64,000 bases of DNA, from positions 1 through 64,000 of the forward strand of contig NZ_WQLV01000007.1 in NCBI RefSeq assembly GCF_009753675.1, in the 5' to 3' direction. Under the pieces are notes generated by a model. It did not search any database, had not been told where the DNA came from, and saw only the letters and a list, made by a program, of their open reading frames with translations. Source of the DNA: Parasedimentitalea huanghaiensis. Lineage in GTDB: Bacteria > Pseudomonadota > Alphaproteobacteria > Rhodobacterales > Rhodobacteraceae. Both the position numbers and the translations under genes were made by a program. Positions 52,435-61,888 of the stretch are shown here, piece after piece; positions within the stretch are counted from its first letter, which is position 1, and every line of letters begins with the position of its first letter.

Positions 52435-52508
52435 TCCTAATACTTGAGGGAGGCAGAAAGATCTGCAGGCAATGTGCAAAACTCAAGATGAAAACACAAA
52501 GGTGCATC

Positions 52509-53015
52509 ATGAAAACCAACGGAATATTCTCTTTCGCCCGCGCGATGTTTTTTGCTGCAATAGTCGCAACACAGGGTTCGGCAGGAACGACGGATGCCAC
52601 CGAGCCCTCAGTGCTGGAAGTAACCGGCGGCCAACTTCTTGATCAACCTGTCTCGCTGGGTGTTCAGGACCTTCGAGATATTGCCGTCCGGAACATCGTC
52701 ACATCAACTATCTGGACCGAAGGGGTACATGAGTTTTCTGGTGTGCCACTTTACGAGCTTCTGCAACATCTAGACGTAACAGGAAGCACAATCGAAGCTA
52801 TCGCACTTAACGATTACTCTGTATTCATCCCAATAAGTGATGCGCGGGAAGGCGGGCCGATAGTGGCCTTTGCTATCGACGGGCAACCGATCCCAAGACG
52901 CGAAAAAGGCCCACTGTGGATCATATACCCCTTCGATCAGTCGCCTGAGTTCCGAACAGAAACAGTCTATTCCCGCAGCATTTGGCAGCTCAATCGATTA
53001 AACATTATTGAATGA
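52509..53015 (+). CDS. Periplasmic molybdopterin-oxidoreductase-fold protein without the cofactor cysteine
   Basis: A 168-residue exported protein (signal peptide about 1-26, cleavage near GSAGT). The mature part resembles the oxidoreductase molybdopterin-binding (sulfite oxidase-type) fold fragment: VSLGVQDLRDIAVRNIVTST, FSGVPLYELLQHLDV, IPISDAREGGPIVAFAIDGQ. The molybdenum-binding cysteine expected near TSTIWTEGVHEFSG is missing. Its gene is 42 bases upstream of the hybrid kinase gene, so a role as a periplasmic sensing partner is likely. The start at 52509 has AGGTG upstream; the ATG at 52488 has no site. Confidence 0.72.
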   Translation: MKTNGIFSFARAMFFAAIVATQGSAGTTDATEPSVLEVTGGQLLDQPVSLGVQDLRDIAVRNIVTSTIWTEGVHEFSGVPLYELLQHLDVTGSTIEAIALNDYSVFIPISDAREGGPIVAFAIDGQPIPRREKGPLWIIYPFDQSPEFRTETVYSRSIWQLNRLNIIE

Positions 53016-53057
53016 TGCTATAGTAGGATCACTACATCGGTTAGAAAGTATCGCAAT

Positions 53058-55628
53058 TTGCCACGTTATCCTAGGTTATTTCTCTTCCTCAAGAATTGGT
53101 TTTTCCTACCCCTGGTTGTCCTGTGCCTGCCGCTTTTGGTCTTGCTGGGCCAAGAGGTTTACCGGGATCTGAAATTGCTGCGGTCAGCCGATACCGACTC
53201 AGTTCAATGGACATTGTCGCAGGTCGAGATCGAGTATCTCGACTTTTTGCTGACGCTAGAAAGAAACAGTGATCCACAAAGAGCTGACCTCTCTGTTGTT
53301 CGAAAGGATTTTGACATTCTTTACAGCCGCTTGGGGATACTTTCCAACGGAAAACTATTTGCCTCTGTACGTGAAATTGACAGTTTTTTGAACTCAGTTG
53401 ATAAATTACAACTCTTTCTGGATCAGACCATTGCTTTTATAGATGGGCCAGACGACACACTGCGCTTAGCTATCCCAAGTCTGTTACAACAAACTGCTAC
53501 GTTGCGCCCAGAAGTGCGAAGCCTGTTTATTTTGGGGCTTGCGCGATTTGCCCGTGATTCCGACATGCAGCGGTCACAGGTATTTTCAACCCTGACACAG
53601 CTAGCGATTGTTTCACTCACAATATTGGTCGGACTGGGGGTGCTATTTATTTATTCTTTAATGGCCAACGCTCAAATCCAGGCCCGAGGGCGTGCATTGA
53701 CCCGCGCCAACGCACGGATGCGGACGATCCTTTCTACCACACAAGAGGCCGTAATTGTTGCCGACACCATGGGAAATGTAGTGGATTTGAACACTGCAGC
53801 AGAATCTACATTCGGCTACTCATTAGCTGAGGCCAAGGGCCAGAGTATCGGTGATTTGATAGTCCCTGCTGAGCAACAACAAGCGCACCGAATGGGATTT
53901 GAACGCATGGTACGCACCGGGAAAAGCCAGCTAATAGGAACAGGCCGTGTTCGACTTGACGCCCGCAATGCCGATGGAAAGCGCTTTCCTGTCGACCTTG
54001 CCATGCAGTCAGCCCAAACTGAAGATGGCGATGTGATTATTGGTTTTCTCAGGGATATCTCTCAACAGTTAAATACCGAGGCAGAACTGCGCAAGGCACG
54101 AGATCAAGCGTTGGCCGGTGAAAAAGCCAAGGCGAATTTCCTAGCAGTAATGAGCCATGAAATTCGTACCCCCCTAAATGGCCTGCTGGGCAACCTGACT
54201 TTAATCAGCAAAACTCAGTTAGATGCGGATCAAACGACGTTCACACGTAACATGGAGGTATCTGGGCGGCAATTGATGCATCACGTTAATTCAATTTTGG
54301 ATATTGCCAAGTTCGAGTCCGGTAAAACATCGGTGACTCAATCGGTCTTTCATCTTGGACGTTTTCTGCAGGAAATTATCGACAGCCAAAGCGGTCACGC
54401 GGGGCACAACCAAACCACCATCGAATGGGAATGGCTCGGGTCTAGTATGGCTTGGGTCAAGGCTGACCAAACCATACTAGAACAGATCCTGTTGAATCTT
54501 GTGGGCAATGCGATCAAGTTCACCCATGCCGGTCGCATCAGTATTGAAGTAGAGCAGCTGACCCCACATGACGGCGACTGCAATGTGGAATTGCGGATCA
54601 TCGACAGCGGCATTGGCATCTCCGAAGCGGATCAAGCCAGAATTTTCGAAGACTTCGAGACCTGCGATTCAACCTATACCCGCGACAGCAGTGGAACCGG
54701 GCTGGGTCTGGGCATTGCCAGACGCATGGTTCAACTGCTTGGTGGCAAGATAGGTGTCGAAAGCACACCGGGCGAAGGCAGCGTTTTCTGGCTGCGCCTG
54801 CCTTTCCTGTCGGTTGCAGAACCCGCCAGCGTCGGAGGCGAGGAAAAGGTCAAAGCCTCTGACCGCTCGCTTTCGATCTTGATTGCCGAGGACATCGAAA
54901 CCAACGCCTTTGTTGCGCGCCGACTGTTAGAGCGGGACGGCCACACAGTGACGATTGTCACCGATGGATTATCTGCTGTCGCAAGGGCCAAACTCGAACT
55001 GTTTGACGTGATATTGATGGATATCAGCATGCCCGGCATGGATGGCCTTCAGGCCACGCAGGAAATACGAAATGCGCCATCGCCCTTCTGTGACATCCCA
55101 ATACTGGCATTCTCGGCAAATGTGCTGCCCGAACAGACCGACCATTTCCGCGCCAGTGGTATGAACGGGTTTATTGGCAAGCCATTGCAATTGCCGGAGC
55201 TGCGTCGGGCGCTGCAGGCGGTGCTTAAGAAATCCCTTTCAATCAACTCGGCTCCACCGGAAAACCCACAGCCTAATTCAGTGGACGAGAACGCAACGAT
55301 GGCTCAGGATCTGCTGGACCAGAGCGAATATGACACCTTTCTGGGCCGCTTTCTGGCCGAAGGCGATGCGTTGTTGGCCGAACTGGCGCAGGAGCCGTTG
55401 GAAACGCTGGGGTTGGAGACCATTGCTTCAAAGTGCCACCAGATACGCAGCACCGCCAGCCTGTTTGGCGCCACAGATTTTGCCATCAGCCTCGGACATA
55501 TTGAGACCGCCGCCAAACAGGAAGACGCGGTGGTCAGCTTGATCGAGATTGCCAAGCTATCTGATGTGTGGGCTGCAACATGCAAAACGCTGGATCCAAA
55601 CCGCACGTCAGCGCCTGTTGCCGAGTAA
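53058..55628 (+). CDS. Hybrid sensor histidine kinase (sensor-PAS-HisKA-HATPase-REC-Hpt)
   Basis: An 856-residue inner-membrane kinase. Two membrane segments (about 14-31 and 185-208) flank a periplasmic sensor domain. A PAS domain (about 225-335), HisKA with MSHEIRTPLNGLLG, an HATPase domain (NLVGNAIKFTHAG, GTGLGLGIARRMVQLLGG), a receiver domain with VILMDISMPGMDG, and a C-terminal Hpt with CHQIRSTASLFGA follow. The multi-step relay could pass phosphate to the LuxR-type regulator at 50111-50725. The start is TTG at 53058; no better start is seen before the first membrane helix. It converges with the Wza-like gene with only two bases between the stops. Confidence 0.92.
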   Translation: MPRYPRLFLFLKNWFFLPLVVLCLPLLVLLGQEVYRDLKLLRSADTDSVQWTLSQVEIEYLDFLLTLERNSDPQRADLSVVRKDFDILYSRLGILSNGKLFASVREIDSFLNSVDKLQLFLDQTIAFIDGPDDTLRLAIPSLLQQTATLRPEVRSLFILGLARFARDSDMQRSQVFSTLTQLAIVSLTILVGLGVLFIYSLMANAQIQARGRALTRANARMRTILSTTQEAVIVADTMGNVVDLNTAAESTFGYSLAEAKGQSIGDLIVPAEQQQAHRMGFERMVRTGKSQLIGTGRVRLDARNADGKRFPVDLAMQSAQTEDGDVIIGFLRDISQQLNTEAELRKARDQALAGEKAKANFLAVMSHEIRTPLNGLLGNLTLISKTQLDADQTTFTRNMEVSGRQLMHHVNSILDIAKFESGKTSVTQSVFHLGRFLQEIIDSQSGHAGHNQTTIEWEWLGSSMAWVKADQTILEQILLNLVGNAIKFTHAGRISIEVEQLTPHDGDCNVELRIIDSGIGISEADQARIFEDFETCDSTYTRDSSGTGLGLGIARRMVQLLGGKIGVESTPGEGSVFWLRLPFLSVAEPASVGGEEKVKASDRSLSILIAEDIETNAFVARRLLERDGHTVTIVTDGLSAVARAKLELFDVILMDISMPGMDGLQATQEIRNAPSPFCDIPILAFSANVLPEQTDHFRASGMNGFIGKPLQLPELRRALQAVLKKSLSINSAPPENPQPNSVDENATMAQDLLDQSEYDTFLGRFLAEGDALLAELAQEPLETLGLETIASKCHQIRSTASLFGATDFAISLGHIETAAKQEDAVVSLIEIAKLSDVWAATCKTLDPNRTSAPVAE

Positions 55629-55630
55629 GC

Positions 55631-56830
55631 CTACTCGTTCAGCAACAGGCCCACGCCGATCAACCCCAGCACGCGTGCAACCTCGGCGACATTGGTCAAG
55701 GTGCTGTCATAACAGGCGACCGCATCACCTGGCAGGATATAGGGATCATAGTCATCCCGATCCGCCCGGCGCAACATGTCCTCGATATCGCGTTCGATAG
55801 CGATCGACACTTCTGTCATCGGGTTACGCGACAACAGTAACCCCGACCGGTGGGCGCTGCTGGCGCGCGCACCGCCAACGCAATTCAAATCCACAATGGC
55901 CTGCAAATAGCGAGTGCCATAGGGCATTTCGCGCACGTTGCGGCCAATGGCCGAAATGGCATTGCCGGTTGCCGGTTGGGTCAGGTTCGACATAAACACA
56001 CTCACCCCCGGAGGGCTGACGGGGCTGGGGCGCATCAGATCGTCCTGAAAACACTGGCGGGATGGCACAAAAACCTGATCACCCGTCAGCAACATGACAT
56101 CCACCATGTTGTGACCTTGAAAGACGCCACGTAGATCCAGCGTGTACAGTCGGCCATTGCGCCGTAGTTCCACCGCAGATAGATCGGCGTCTGGACGAAC
56201 CCCGCCGGTTGCGCGCAGGGCTGCCGACAAGTTTCGGGCCTCGGTTGACGCGCCCAGCGCCTCTTGTCGGCCGACATCGCGCTGATCGCCAGCAACGCCA
56301 CCCAGTTCGACCTGATGCGGTTCAAACACAGCGCCGGATACCCCAACCAGGGCCGAAGCAACATCCATGATCCGGACCGAAACCAAAGGGGCCGTATCAT
56401 ACAGCTGTTTTTCTACGAGTATGGTGTTGAGATCCCGTTCAACATCAGCGGTACTGCGACCCTGTGCCCGGATCGACGGCAAGTAAGGTATTTTCAGCGT
56501 GCCATCGCGCGAGACCACGTAGTTGCCGCCAAGATCTTCATCGTTGCCAATTCGGACCTCGACCAGATCATTACGAGACAGTCTTTCACCCAACAGAGTA
56601 TTGGCGACTCCACTGACCTTGGTGCCATAGGCTCCGCCACGATAAGGCAGGCAGATCTCGGAATTCAGACGAGCTGATTTAAGGAACCCAGCATCAGCGC
56701 GGCTGACCTCGATGTCACGGTATTGCGCTTGATAGCCGTAATCACCGGACTTGGTTTCAATATTGTCAGGGTGGCCAGTTGCTGCACAGCTGGCAAGCAG
56801 CACAACAGAAAGCGTGCTGAGACGTTTCAT
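55631..56830 (-). CDS. Wza-like outer-membrane polysaccharide export lipoprotein
   Basis: A 399-residue lipoprotein with lipobox LASC (near residues 12-15 of MKRLSTLSVVLLASCAATGH). It has a poly-export (PES) domain with VVSRDGTLKIPYLPSIRAQG and later SLBB-type blocks (GDQVFVPSRQCFQDDL). It forms the outer-membrane exit channel for the Wzy-type exopolysaccharide. Two starts are possible: ATG at 56830 (used here, best lipobox spacing) and TTG at 56845. It is the only outer-membrane exporter in the window, so it belongs to the Wzy locus and not clearly to the alginate-like operon. Confidence 0.88.
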   Translation of the reverse strand: MKRLSTLSVVLLASCAATGHPDNIETKSGDYGYQAQYRDIEVSRADAGFLKSARLNSEICLPYRGGAYGTKVSGVANTLLGERLSRNDLVEVRIGNDEDLGGNYVVSRDGTLKIPYLPSIRAQGRSTADVERDLNTILVEKQLYDTAPLVSVRIMDVASALVGVSGAVFEPHQVELGGVAGDQRDVGRQEALGASTEARNLSAALRATGGVRPDADLSAVELRRNGRLYTLDLRGVFQGHNMVDVMLLTGDQVFVPSRQCFQDDLMRPSPVSPPGVSVFMSNLTQPATGNAISAIGRNVREMPYGTRYLQAIVDLNCVGGARASSAHRSGLLLSRNPMTEVSIAIERDIEDMLRRADRDDYDPYILPGDAVACYDSTLTNVAEVARVLGLIGVGLLLNE

Positions 56831-57033
56831 CCACTGTTCAACCAAAACGTGCCCTACCTCGTTATTTTTTTCACTTAATCAAACAATAGACCAAGCCTGA
56901 GTCTAGTTCGCCTTATGCAGGTGGATCGTTTTCCTATCCCAATGGGTCAATTGCGCACCAGAATTGTCCGGTTCTCTCCGTATGTGGGTCCATCTTCGAC
57001 GGACGTGCGTCGTTAGGTTGGAGGAAACAACAG

Positions 57034-57081
57034 ATGAGTTTCCGATGTCCCACGTCTCTTCAGGCACTTCCTCCCTCCTAG
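57034..57081 (+). CDS. 15-codon ORF overlapping the flippase start out of frame
   Basis: Encodes MSFRCPTSLQALPPS. GGAGG (57020-57024) lies nine bases before its ATG, making it the best-placed start here. It overlaps the flippase ATG at 57045 in another frame, so its translation would compete with the flippase. A real product is unproven. Confidence 0.3.
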   Translation: MSFRCPTSLQALPPS

Positions 57082-58280
57082 CAAATTTGCTGGCCTTTGG
57101 GGCATCGGAAATCTCGGCCAAGTCCACCCGGTTGTTGGTTGTTGTCGCTATTTCACGAAATTTGAGCGCAGAAAGTGTTGGTTATGCTGCCGCCGCACTG
57201 GCCATCGGTGAAGTGCTAAAGTCGCTGACCGAAAACGGCATTGGCCAACGGATCATCGCTGCGCACAAAGACAATCTTGAGGCGGTATGCCATTCGGCAC
57301 ACCGTTTGTTTTGGGGCTATTGCGTTGGACTGGCGCTGCTCCAGATGGCCATCGGTCTTGGGCTTTATTTGTCGGGCCAAACCACTGTTGGGGCACTGGT
57401 TGGGCTGATGGCTATCGAATATCTGTTTATGCCTGCGGGTCTGGTGCAGGTCGCACTGGCCATGCGCGAGAACCGACTGAAGCGGGTTGCGATGATTTCT
57501 GCCACGCAGGTGTCGGGGGCAAACCTAATCACCGTTGCATTGGCCTTCACCTGGGCCTCGCCAATGGTGTTGGTCCTGCCACGTATTTTAACCGCGCCGG
57601 TCTGGTTGGTGGCGGTGCGCCATCTACGCCCGTGGCAGCGTATCAGCACCGCACCGTTGGCTCCGCGGCACCCTTTCCTGACTTACGGTCTGCCCGTGAC
57701 TGGCATCGAATTGGTCAAGGCACTGCGGCTACATGCGGACAAGATTGTGGTTGGTGCTTTGCTGGGCCCCAAGGTGCTGGGGATCTACTTCCTGGCCTTC
57801 AATGCAGGGCTGAGCCTGGCCACGTCTTTCTGCGCCGCGCTGGGCATCGTGTTGTTCCCGCATCTCTGCCAAGAGACTGATCAACAGGCCGCGCTGCGGC
57901 GCACCGTGAAACTATCCTTGGCCTGTATTTTGCCCTTTGTGCTGCTGCAGTCCCTGTTTGCTCCGATTTACGTACCCCTGCTATTGGGGGCAAAGTGGGC
58001 CCATATTGCCCCCACCGTTGCGGTGCTGTGTTTTGCCGCCCTGCCCCTGACCATTTGGACCGCCGTTGCGGCCAGCCTGCGGGTCAATGGTCGCCCCAAG
58101 GTCGAGTTCATCGTGACCCTGATCCTGACCATTGCGCTGGTTATCTCGGCCGTCATCGCCGCCCCCTACGGATTGGGTACCATGGCGACCGCCTATGTGT
58201 TCACCACCACCATCATACTGATCGCTGCGGCCCTGCCGCACCTGATGAAACCCTCCCCCCAGGAACTGAGAAAGGTCTAA
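57045..58280 (+). CDS. Oligosaccharide flippase (Wzx/polysaccharide transporter family)
   Basis: A 411-residue inner-membrane protein with about twelve hydrophobic segments, of the PST/Wzx family that flips undecaprenyl-linked repeat units. Characteristic blocks are RLLVVVAISRNLSAESVGYA and, in the middle, ADKIVVGALLGPKVLGIYFL. The ATG at 57045 is chosen for its N terminus; the frame continues to a TTG at 56964 without a ribosome-binding site. A GGAGG lies 20 bases upstream of this ATG, better placed for a short overlapping ORF. First of four plus-strand sugar-assembly genes. Confidence 0.9.
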   Translation: MSHVSSGTSSLLANLLAFGASEISAKSTRLLVVVAISRNLSAESVGYAAAALAIGEVLKSLTENGIGQRIIAAHKDNLEAVCHSAHRLFWGYCVGLALLQMAIGLGLYLSGQTTVGALVGLMAIEYLFMPAGLVQVALAMRENRLKRVAMISATQVSGANLITVALAFTWASPMVLVLPRILTAPVWLVAVRHLRPWQRISTAPLAPRHPFLTYGLPVTGIELVKALRLHADKIVVGALLGPKVLGIYFLAFNAGLSLATSFCAALGIVLFPHLCQETDQQAALRRTVKLSLACILPFVLLQSLFAPIYVPLLLGAKWAHIAPTVAVLCFAALPLTIWTAVAASLRVNGRPKVEFIVTLILTIALVISAVIAAPYGLGTMATAYVFTTTIILIAAALPHLMKPSPQELRKV

Positions 58281-58283
58281 GCC

Positions 58284-59201
58284 ATGCCAAAATTTACAAT
58301 CATCATGCCGTGTTTCAACGCCGCAAAAACATTGAGTGAATCCATCGGAGCGCTTTTGTCTCAGACGATTAGAGATTGGGAGTTGATCTGCATCGATGAC
58401 GGGTCAACAGATGATACCCCCAAACTGCTAAAGGGTTGGGAGGACGCTGACCCGCGTATCAAGATGTTGCGCAACATCGGCAAGGGGCCCAGCGCCGCAC
58501 GGAATATGGGGGCACATCACGCCACCGGGGAAATACTCTGCTTTTGTGATGCCGATGATTTGTGGGTGCCATCCAAATTGGAAACCCTGCACCGGGCCTT
58601 TTTGGATGACAGTACAGATGGTCTGTTCGGCCGCGTTGCCTTTTTTCGCCGACGCGGCAAGGCCGACGCACATTCAACCGTTCCCAAGGCGCCGCTGTCT
58701 GTACCTCTGCTGATGGGTGAAAATCCAGTCTGTACTACCTCCAATATCTCGCTGCGGCGCAAGGTCTTTCTGCAAAGTGGCGGTTTCGACAGCAATATGG
58801 TTCATAACGAAGACTTGGAATGGCTGATCCGGCTGGTTGGCAGCGGCGCATCCATCAATGGGCTTGATCAATTACATGTTTGGTATCGCACCAATCCACA
58901 GGGGTTGTCGTCTGATCTGGTCGCCATGTCCCGATCACGACAGCGGGTTTTAGCAACCGCACGCAGCTTTGGCTTCCAACCAGACCGGCGCGCCGAAGCA
59001 ATCTATATGCGCTACCTGGCACGCCGCGCCCTTCGGTTGGGTCACTATGGGTCTTCGGCCATCTACCTAACGTTCTCAGGCCTTATGCAAAGTCCGCGCG
59101 CATTTCTGTTTCCACTGCGCCGGGGATTACTGACAGCGATCGGTTCGTTGTGTGCACCGCTGTTGCCCAAATCCCTGCGCCGTTCTCTGTTCAATCGCTA
59201 A
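58284..59201 (+). CDS. Family 2 glycosyltransferase
   Basis: A 305-residue cytosolic GT-A enzyme that adds one sugar to the lipid-linked repeat unit. The N terminus is FTIIMPCFNAAKTLSESIGA, with the nucleotide-binding CIDDGSTDDTP and metal-binding FCDADDLW. It starts three bases after the flippase stop, so the genes are one operon. The specificity is not predictable. Confidence 0.92.
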   Translation: MPKFTIIMPCFNAAKTLSESIGALLSQTIRDWELICIDDGSTDDTPKLLKGWEDADPRIKMLRNIGKGPSAARNMGAHHATGEILCFCDADDLWVPSKLETLHRAFLDDSTDGLFGRVAFFRRRGKADAHSTVPKAPLSVPLLMGENPVCTTSNISLRRKVFLQSGGFDSNMVHNEDLEWLIRLVGSGASINGLDQLHVWYRTNPQGLSSDLVAMSRSRQRVLATARSFGFQPDRRAEAIYMRYLARRALRLGHYGSSAIYLTFSGLMQSPRAFLFPLRRGLLTAIGSLCAPLLPKSLRRSLFNR

Positions 59202-59219
59202 TTCCCAAAGGAGTATCTG

Positions 59220-60224
59220 ATGCCCAGAGCAAGTATTGTCGTCCCCGCTTTTAATGCCTCTGCAACTATCGCGGAGACACTGAGTTCTCTCCAGAGCCAA
59301 ACTTTTCGCGATTTTGAAGTAATCGTGGTGAACGATGGGTCCACGGATCACACAGTGGACATCATCCAACCATTCTTGAAAGATAGCCGATTTCACATTG
59401 TGAACCAACCAAACCGGGGCTTGGCAGGGGCGCGAAACACCGGAATTGCCGAAGCAACAGGCTACTACATCGGTTTTTGTGACTCGGATGATCTCTGGGT
59501 AGCAGACAAGTTGGCGCGTCACATCCTGCATCTGGATTTATCACCGGACGTCGGATTGAGCTATGCAGGCTCGATACTGATTGATGGTGAAGGCCAACCT
59601 CTGGGCCTGAAACAGTCCCCACGACTGCACGCGATAACCGCTGCTGAAGTGTTCAAAAGAAACCCAGTGGGCAACGGCTCGGTGGCTATCTTTCGCCGCG
59701 CCGCGCTAATGGACATAGCTTATACCCCGCAGAAAGATCGGCCACGGCAGTGGTTCTTTGACGAAACATTTCGCCAGTCCGAAGATATCGAATGCTGGTT
59801 GCGTCTGGCACTGACCACTGATTGGGAAATCGAAGGCATTCGTGGTCATCTGACCAAGTACCGGATTGCAGGCGGCGGTTTGTCGGCCAACACCAACAAG
59901 CAGTTGGCATCTTGGAACCGCATGGTCGAAAAACTGCGCCCGTTGTCCCCAATTTTCTTTGCCAAACACGAACCCGCGGCCCGTGCATATCAGTTACGCT
60001 ATCTCGCCCGCCGCGCTGTTAGCGCAGGCGATGAACACAAAGCTAAAAAATATGCGCGTGAATTCCTCAAGGCCTCTTTTTCTCCGTTTTTTGAGGAACC
60101 ACTGAAAACACTAACCACACTCGCCGCTACCGTGTGTCTCTCCTGGACCGGATATGACCCAATGCGATTTGCAGCGATATTACGGCGCGGAACCTTAAAT
60201 CCGCGTCCACAGAAACAGACATAG
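59220..60224 (+). CDS. Family 2 glycosyltransferase
   Basis: A 334-residue GT-A glycosyltransferase, related to the neighbouring upstream gene. It has SIVVPAFNASATIAETLSSL, VVNDGSTDHTVD and GFCDSDDLWVADKLARHIL. AAAGGAG lies seven bases before its ATG. It ends with a basic, arginine-rich tail of the kind also seen in the preceding transferase. It should add another sugar of the repeat unit. Confidence 0.92.
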   Translation: MPRASIVVPAFNASATIAETLSSLQSQTFRDFEVIVVNDGSTDHTVDIIQPFLKDSRFHIVNQPNRGLAGARNTGIAEATGYYIGFCDSDDLWVADKLARHILHLDLSPDVGLSYAGSILIDGEGQPLGLKQSPRLHAITAAEVFKRNPVGNGSVAIFRRAALMDIAYTPQKDRPRQWFFDETFRQSEDIECWLRLALTTDWEIEGIRGHLTKYRIAGGGLSANTNKQLASWNRMVEKLRPLSPIFFAKHEPAARAYQLRYLARRAVSAGDEHKAKKYAREFLKASFSPFFEEPLKTLTTLAATVCLSWTGYDPMRFAAILRRGTLNPRPQKQT

Positions 60225-60233
60225 GAGACCACA

Positions 60234-61217
60234 ATGAGCCATGCTTCCATTCTGCACTTAACCGACGATACAACGCCAGGTGGCGTCATGAGAGTTATCG
60301 ACACAATTCTTTCGTCAAAATATCTTGCCAAGACCGGCAAGCACCGCATGGCAGTTGTTGAGAACAGCAAGCTGACACTGCCCAAAGGTGGCGTTGATGT
60401 TATTGTTTCACATTTAGCGTTGAACTGGCGCAATTTTGCAGCCCGTGCTCGGCTCAGGGCAATGTACCCAGATACACCAATGATCCATGTCGAACACAGT
60501 TACACTCAGGGCTTCGTGGCGCAGAAAGTCCTGAACAAAACTCGTTTTTTTTCCATGCTGCGCAGCGCATTTTGTCTGTTCGACCGCGTGGTCGCAGTCA
60601 GCAATGCACAAAAAGACTGGCTGATCCGACGCGACCTGATCGACGAAGACAGGTTGTCAGTCATCCATTCTTCGGTCGACCTGACCGGATTTGAAACCTT
60701 ACCCAAACCTGCCACCAGCCCTCGGATCTTTGGACTGGTAGGGCGTCTACACGAACAGAAAGGATTTGATATTGCGATCCGCGCCTTTCGCGAATGCAGC
60801 GGGCTAGATCTGCGACTTATGGTGTTTGGCGATGGTCCATTGCGGTCAGAACTGGAAGCGCTTGCCTTTTGTGATCCCAGGATCACCTTCCATGGCCATT
60901 GCGACGATCCGCTGGAACCCATGCGCTCCATTGATGCCTTATTGATGCCGTCTCGCTGGGAAGCTTATGGGCTGGTTGCACACGAAGCCCGTTCAGCCGG
61001 TCGCAAGGTCATTGTTGCGACGACAGACGGCCTGAAAGACCACATTCAGGCGGGCGCAACCAATGTTCATGATCATAGTATTGCTGCGTGGAAACAGGCG
61101 ATAATTCAAGCAACCCAGACCCTGGACAAAAACAGTCGCAACAACCGATCAAACAGCAATATGGAAGCAACCCGGTTCGAAAGTGACTGGAAAAAATGCT
61201 TGAGCAGCCTCCAGTAA
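60234..61217 (+). CDS. Family 4 glycosyltransferase
   Basis: A 327-residue GT-B enzyme of the GT4/GT1-like group. The C-terminal donor domain is clear: FGLVGRLHEQKGFDIAIRAF and SRWEAYGLVAHEARSAGRKV with the EX7E motif. AGGAG lies seven bases before its ATG. It follows the second family 2 transferase after nine bases and is the last gene of the sugar-assembly operon. Confidence 0.92.
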   Translation: MSHASILHLTDDTTPGGVMRVIDTILSSKYLAKTGKHRMAVVENSKLTLPKGGVDVIVSHLALNWRNFAARARLRAMYPDTPMIHVEHSYTQGFVAQKVLNKTRFFSMLRSAFCLFDRVVAVSNAQKDWLIRRDLIDEDRLSVIHSSVDLTGFETLPKPATSPRIFGLVGRLHEQKGFDIAIRAFRECSGLDLRLMVFGDGPLRSELEALAFCDPRITFHGHCDDPLEPMRSIDALLMPSRWEAYGLVAHEARSAGRKVIVATTDGLKDHIQAGATNVHDHSIAAWKQAIIQATQTLDKNSRNNRSNSNMEATRFESDWKKCLSSLQ

Positions 61218-61888
61218 AACTTACTGAGTTCTTTGCTTAAAGCCTCGGTACAAAAAACCTCGGCCTTGCTGGTGGTGTTGCCAGACCTATTTGAACTCGC
61301 CTGAACTAAATCAACACCACTGCCCTTTGTCCCACATCGACATTACACAACTCCACTCGAACAGCGGTTCTAGATAGCTCTAAATACTCACGTTTCAAAA
61401 GACTGCACTTTGACTTAAGCGGTTGAAATCGGACATTTATATGGACGAAAATTTCAACCGGATCCGCATTCAATGCAAGCGATGCTTTACCCCTTATCGC
61501 TGTCGAAACGGCCGATGCGAATTATTACATCACTTGTTTAACCAGTCACTGGTTTCGTGATTTTCCGCATTGCCAATGATCTTCATTGCAGCGCAGCAGG
61601 ATCTAAATTTGTCCGTTCTGATCACATTGCGAAACGGTATGTCATTCATACAGAAATGTACATTTCTCGCAGGAAAAGTGTTTCGATTTCCGACCCTACT
61701 TATGCCCGCTATGCGGGAGATTTCATCAGTCGATAGCCGTATAATCACCTACGATAAGTCACTCACATAACAGCTCCAAACCTAGTAACAGAATCGGGTG
61801 GTTTTTTCAACAAAAAGTTAGCTAGTTCAATTGGTTCAGGCTATACACAAGTGTAGTAATTCACCTAAAAATTAAAGGCTGAGAAAAG
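61218..61888. other. Intergenic stretch without a recognisable gene
   Basis: About 670 bases with only short ORFs on either strand, none with family likeness. It contains an inverted repeat GTTGAAAT (61422-61429) and ATTTCAAC (61451-61458). TATACA near 61850 could be a -10 element for the short-chain dehydrogenase gene. Nothing else is supported. Confidence 0.4.

Noticed and set aside
55631-56830. Wza-like protein as the outer-membrane port of the alginate-like system
   Set aside because: It is embedded in the Wzy-type locus with flippase, polymerase and copolymerase, where such a protein is expected; a shared role remains only a speculation.
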